From contig JAPMAC010000209.1 in NCBI GenBank assembly GCA_028671895.1, forward strand, positions 20,358,501-20,422,500: 64,000 nucleotides of DNA, written 5' to 3'. The notes beneath the pieces were generated by a model. It had not been told where the DNA came from. It did no database searches and saw only the letters and a program-made list of their open reading frames with translations. A program made the position numbers and the translations under genes. The DNA is from Oenanthe sinensis (Eukaryota > Streptophyta > Magnoliopsida > Apiales > Apiaceae). Below are positions 59,379-64,000 of this stretch, piece by piece; the stretch's first letter is position 1; each line of letters begins with the position of its first letter.

Positions 59379-62300
59379 ATGGCGTCCTCCAGTTCCACCC
59401 CTGCAACCGAAATGTGTGTCATTCTTGAAACTAACTTTTTAGCCATAGCAAGGGATGTAGATGCTAAACCTCAATACAAATGTTTCACTAGGTTTCTCAT
59501 TGATTCCTACTTGAAAGAAGCTTTGCTGGCCAACCCCACTCTCTACATCAACATATTGGAGCAGTTCTGGAACACGACAACATGGGAAGAAATAACTTTG
59601 AAAGATGGAAACTCTATGATTGTAACCTGCAAAATTCAGGAGGAGGACATAAGTTTCAATGAAGAGGATGTGAACAAAAGTTTGATGTTGCCAACTGAGA
59701 GATTTGATGTTGAACCATCCGAGGATGACCTTCTAGATTTCCTAGAGTTCATCAGGTACTCATATACTGTGGAGAAAGGAGTTGAAAGGTTCAAGCTAGG
59801 TAAAATAAACAAGAAATTCATGAGGAAGCAGTGGCCATTCCTGTTTGATAATGTTCTTAGAGTGTTCACTTGTAGAAAACTAGGGTTTGACCAGATTAGT
59901 AGCATTGCTTTGTAGCTGGCCTATTCATTGGCTTACAACCAGAAGCTTAATGTTGGGAAGCTGATTCTTAGGGAGCTCACTACCAGGATTCCTAAGAGAG
60001 GTAATGAAATTTTCTTCCCTCGCTTTATTCAATTAATTCTCAACTATAAAAATGCTGGTTTAATTAAATTGTCTGGGATGAAAAAACAAAGAATTGGCTA
60101 CTCCAAATCCATGTCAAAAATCATTTTTGCTACATTGGATAGGAGAACCACAGTGAATGTCCCTCTCATAATCACACATTACATGAGGAGTGTATTTGAT
60201 GGATATCCACTATTACAGCCTAAATATGGTTATCTTGATGCAGTAGGAAGTCCTAAGGTTGCAGAAGAACCTAGTACACCTAACCCAAGGACCTCAAACT
60301 CAACTGCTAACCCTTCTTTGAATCTATTAGAAGTTAGTAAACCAACCTCTATATCCTCTCAACAGGATGTAGTTGTAAAGAAGGAAAAGGAGAAACCTGT
60401 CAAGAAAAGAACTTTGAGTGCAATAGTAGAAAACGAAGAAAAAATTGATGAGTCACCTATGGAACCTTAACCAAGGAGGAAAAAGAATAAAAAGGCCATA
60501 ACAGACTACTCTACATCCTCCCAACAAGATGTAGAGGTAAACAAGGGATTAAACCTGCTTCTAGGTGCACTTTCTCAACAAGGTGCATCTATTGAACTTG
60601 GGAGCCAGCCTACTCCACCTTGTACATAGTCTGTACCATTGCAGGAAATCACTCCTATCAATGAAGAGGTTATAGTAGAAAATGAGACATAATGTGCACA
60701 TCTAGGATCTTCTATCAAAACTTCCCCATTTTCTCAGGGGGAGTTGCCAACACTCATTTCTTCTCACAATCTTTGTTCAATTCCCCAAATCTCTTCTCAA
60801 CCAAATGTGTCTAGCCAAATACATGAAGTTGTTGATCATCAGGATTTTTGTTTCCCTGGTGAGCCAAATTCAAGTGATCTGGTGCATGACACCTTGCTCA
60901 CCACTCAGGAAACACATTTGGATGGTGATGGAATGCATGCTGAGACATATCCTGATGACACCATCAAAACCACAGAGGTTTCAGGTGTCTTTACTTCAGA
61001 CTCTATGGTGGCTAAGGAATATGAAAGCCAAGTGTCTTAACAGACATTGGGTAATCTAGGGAACCTCCATACCATGCAAATGGCATCACATAGACACTCT
61101 CTAGTCATTCAAAGACTATCTCCTCAGGAGAGATCACCTATCCATCCAGTGTCTAGAGAATCATCTGAGAAATTGGATGAGGAAATAAATACTGAGGGGA
61201 CCATTGTAACAAGTAGCCCTAGCTCTCATCATTGTCACATTGGTTGAAACCTGTGCAACATGACAGGGAATCAGGAACATCATCTCTTGGTGGGTCACTT
61301 TCAGATAAGAAACTGAAGGAGTTATATGGAGATCAGTTAGAGGGCTTCAATCACATTACTCAAAAACTCCTTACTTCACATTTGCCCAATAAGCATTATG
61401 CTGCAAACATGGTGGAGTATGCAAAGGATCAAGAAGAAATAAAGGAAAAAATGTTAATCTGGCTGAAGATGAAGAAACCAATGTGGATGCTTGGTTGGAC
61501 AGTAAATCTACTATAAGCATGGAGGAGGTACTGGAATGGACAAGGCAAAAGTACTTAACCTCTCTTGGATCATGTGAGAAAATCTTCACTCCCAGTGCCA
61601 TGTATGATGCCATCCATGAAGCTTCCAAGGTTCAACTCCAATCAAATCACTACTTTGCCAAAGGTGTGTAAGCTGAAATCAATGATCACAGAACCAAGGT
61701 AGAGGGAACTCTAAAAGCCATCGAGAAAAAATTAAGGCCTGAAGGTATTTATGGAAATATATCAAGAGAAAAATCAGGAAAGTCATCCCTTTTATACTCA
61801 AAGATAGATGCCATGGAGAAGGTCTTCAAGGAAATGGTCAACAGTAACTCAGCCATCTTGGATAATCAAAGAACAATCAATAATATGGTTGAAGTGCTTT
61901 ACAAAAACAGGCATGCAGATAGGTTGCCTGAAGATCTGCCTCTTCATATTTTGCCACCACTTCAAGTTGACATCTACTATCAATCCAAGGCAAAGGATTA
62001 AGCTGTCAAGGCCTCAACAAATTGATGAATTAAATGCTAGAGTTGAATCTCTGTCCACTACTGTTTCTACAGTTGTGTCCAATATACAAAATCTCAAAAA
62101 GGAGTTTGTTACTTCTTCTACCACTCAAAGCACCACACTTGCCAATATTTCTGATTAACTCATCTCATTGCAGAATCTCATCTCCAACTTGAATCAGGCA
62201 AATCAAGTTCCTCCAAAACCAGTTCCATCTCACACCAAGCCCAGTCATTCTACATTTCTTCCAAAACAAGATATCAACCCTAAGGGGAAGAAGGAAAGAA

Positions 62301-63999
62301 GAGAAGAAATAGAGGCTGAGAGACAAAAGGCTATTATGAGGAAACTAAGAGGAGAAATTCTAAAGCCTAATGCTGATAAAGACTTCGTGTACCTTCTGTA
62401 ACATATCAAAAAGCAAGTCAAGGGCAATTATTGGAGCTACAAAAGATGCTTGACAATGCTATTGTTACAGTAAGGGGAGTCAAGTTTGAACAAAATGGCA
62501 AGATGTTTAAGGAACCAATGGCGCAGATGGAGTCTGGCTATTTCAAGGTCTCTGTAATATTATTTCAAAAACTATCTTACACTGAGCTGGAATGCCTGTA
62601 AAAAGCAGTTGAACTAGTTACTCAGGAGGATGAAGAGTTGAAAAATCAGATATTGGGTCCTCTCATACCTAATGCTCTTCCTGAGACATACTGCAACCCA
62701 GATGGTGTAACGTACATGGTAAGAGGAGAGAAACTTGCTCACTTGAAAATTCCTCAACATCTCAATTCAGGAAATAGAAGTCAAATCATAAACCTAATTG
62801 AGTTAATTGAAAAGAAAAAGGTCAAGCAAGTGGAAGATAAGTTGATTATGGAGAAGATGAAGAAGTTTATCAATGATCAAGTTTCTGACTTTGCAAATGA
62901 GGAACTGAAGAAACAAAAGAGGGATGATGAGGACAAGGATCAAGACAAGAATGATAAGACGCTTGAGTCTAGGAGTGATAAGGGTGGAAATAAAGAAGAT
63001 AAGAAAAAAGGAAAGTGTGGGCAAGAAGAAGAGAGAGGATTCTAAAAAGGATAAGAAATATCAGAGAAAGAAGCCTTCCAAGCAGCAAGCTGTTGGTGTT
63101 CATTCTAGTACTCCTACCAAACTTGAGGGTACTAGTGTGGTCCCAACAGTTTCTGAAACTGCTATATTCCCTAAATCCAAATCTCCAAGAAGAATGTTTG
63201 TAAAAGTTACTGCTCATGAAGTGATAAAGAAGGAAGTTGAGAAGAATAACATCAAGAAATTGAAGCCATGTCAATAGGTAAAGGTCAACACTGCTTCAAT
63301 AACAAAATTCAAGAAATCTACTAGCTCATTGCTAGTTAGATGTCCTAAATGAAGAAAACAGCTCATTGTTCCTGATAAGGGTCTTCAAATTAAGCCTATC
63401 CAAGAAGTTGCAGAGATTGATAAAGGAATGATCAAACAATGGAAACAGAATCATCAAGGTAGAAATCAGGGACAAGAGGATGTTTATTACAATTGTTGAT
63501 GGAGAAGAAAGAGGTTTTCATCATGACAACTCAACTTCAACCACTCATGACATTATAAGAGTGATCAGTATGTTTGATAAAAGATGCCTGATTGGTAAAC
63601 TGAAAATGATGGAGATGGCTGAGTACTGGCTAAGAAATATCAAAAGAAGATTGACAAAGTAAAGTATTTGGAGGAGATGATTGACAAGAAAAGAAAAAAG
63701 AAGAAAGAATAGAAAGGTTGTCTGAAAAACTGAGAAGACAAGGAAAATGCAGAGTATTTAAGGACCTTGATAGAGTTGAATTTAAATTGAGAAATGAGGC
63801 ATCAATCAAAATCAAATTCAAGTTTATTCATGACTATCCTATGCACACTCTCAAAATTGCTGCTGACATGTTAAAAAGTGTTATTCTAATTGAAGAAGTC
63901 ATGGCCAGACAACAGATTCTTGAGGTAATTGAAGAAATCAACTCAAGGGAAGAGAAAGAAAGGAAAGAGAGATATGATCATGCCAATCATCAAGAATAA
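59379..63999 (+). pseudogene. P2 additional ORF (aORF), decayed, about 4.6 kb
   Basis: Starts MASSSSTPATEMCVILETNF at 59379 and stays open to a TAG at 59913, beyond which the same frame continues to 60470 (AYNQKLNVGKLILRELTTR, FFPRFIQLILNYKNAGLI, DGYPLLQPKYGYLDAVG). Then come a low-complexity Pro/Ser/Thr/Glu part, a segment MEEVLEWTRQKYLTSLGSCE (61500), likely coiled coils (61800-62160), and a very Lys/Glu/Asp-rich part (62640-63290). The last open piece ends with TAA at 63997-63999, which may or may not be the true end. The N-terminal 300 residues align by eye with the M1 aORF. No membrane segment or enzyme motif was recognised. Function unknown. A CTCAGGGGGAG run is at 60733-60743. Confidence 0.75.
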
Positions 64000-64000
64000 C

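Larger units (their letters stand above)
51427..63999 (+). mobile_element. P2: Sirevirus-type copia element, 3' end outside window
   Basis: 5' LTR, initiator-Met PBS, gag, protease-integrase, RT-RNase H, noncoding region with motif array and TATA box, then a long decayed additional ORF up to the window edge. It is inserted in the M1 protease. The possible duplication TCGGT (51422-51426) cannot be confirmed without the 3' end. Every coding part has stops and frameshifts, many explainable as C-to-T or G-to-A changes. Confidence 0.9.

Noticed and set aside
1..64000. tRNA, rRNA or snoRNA genes
   Set aside because: The only tRNA-related signals are the primer-binding sites of the retroelements; no cloverleaf or rRNA sequence was recognised by eye.

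Overview
The window is nuclear DNA of a flowering plant. It is AT-rich, has genes with short introns and U-rich intron signals, and is dominated by Ty1/copia LTR retrotransposons of the Sirevirus (SIRE/Maximus) type with an initiator-Met-tRNA primer-binding site. A dicot, perhaps an asterid, is my guess from overall sequence style; I cannot name the species.

Genic end (1-8.6 kb). A decayed Ty3/gypsy gag piece (182-646, minus) precedes the last six exons of a vacuolar NHX-type Na+(K+)/H+ antiporter (1877-3911, plus). A complete five-exon gene follows on the minus strand (5518-8086). It encodes a 383-residue protein with a DEK C-terminal-like domain and two SWIB/MDM2 domains. The two genes converge. 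Intron 4 of the SWIB gene holds an 18-bp-arm palindrome around a (TA)n core. A MITE-like repeat lies upstream of its promoter.

Retrotransposon nest (about 9 kb to the right edge). The backbone is an old minus-strand Sirevirus, here called M1. Its 3' end lies near 9-11.5 kb, and its protease, at 51,426, is cut by another element. Four elements sit in M1: (i) a solo LTR of the Angela/Tork type (9738-11305, duplication CTTCT) in its 3' LTR region; (ii) P1, a 19.1-kb plus-strand Sirevirus (11842-30932, duplication ACATG) in the C-terminal part of M1's additional ORF (aORF); (iii) a 13.0-kb non-autonomous element, here called LARD (36671-49693, minus, duplication AGTGT), in M1's reverse transcriptase; (iv) P2, a plus-strand Sirevirus whose 5' LTR starts at 51427 and whose 3' LTR lies beyond the window. 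The LARD is the youngest by LTR identity: no difference was seen between its two 1450-bp LTRs.

How the parts work. P1, P2 and M1 each encode or encoded gag, protease, integrase, reverse transcriptase and RNase H, plus an aORF in sense orientation after pol. The P1 aORF is intact (440 codons); those of M1 and P2 are much longer and decayed. In P1 the aORF has gene-like upstream signals: a TATA box and a candidate 2.1-kb 5'-UTR intron. In P2 it has its own TATA box, preceded by an array of TTCnnGAA-type motifs that also fills the P2 LTR promoter. M1 shows the same pairing with a different motif. The LARD has lost gag-pol. It keeps Sirevirus LTR ends, PBS, repeated polypurine tracts and a relic of an aORF, and it carries a 120-bp minisatellite of hairpins just downstream of its PBS.

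Limits: all homology calls are by eye from motifs. LTR identity was judged from matching offsets and spot reading, not an alignment. The outer boundary of M1's 3' LTR and everything past 64 kb are unknown. No RNA genes were recognised.
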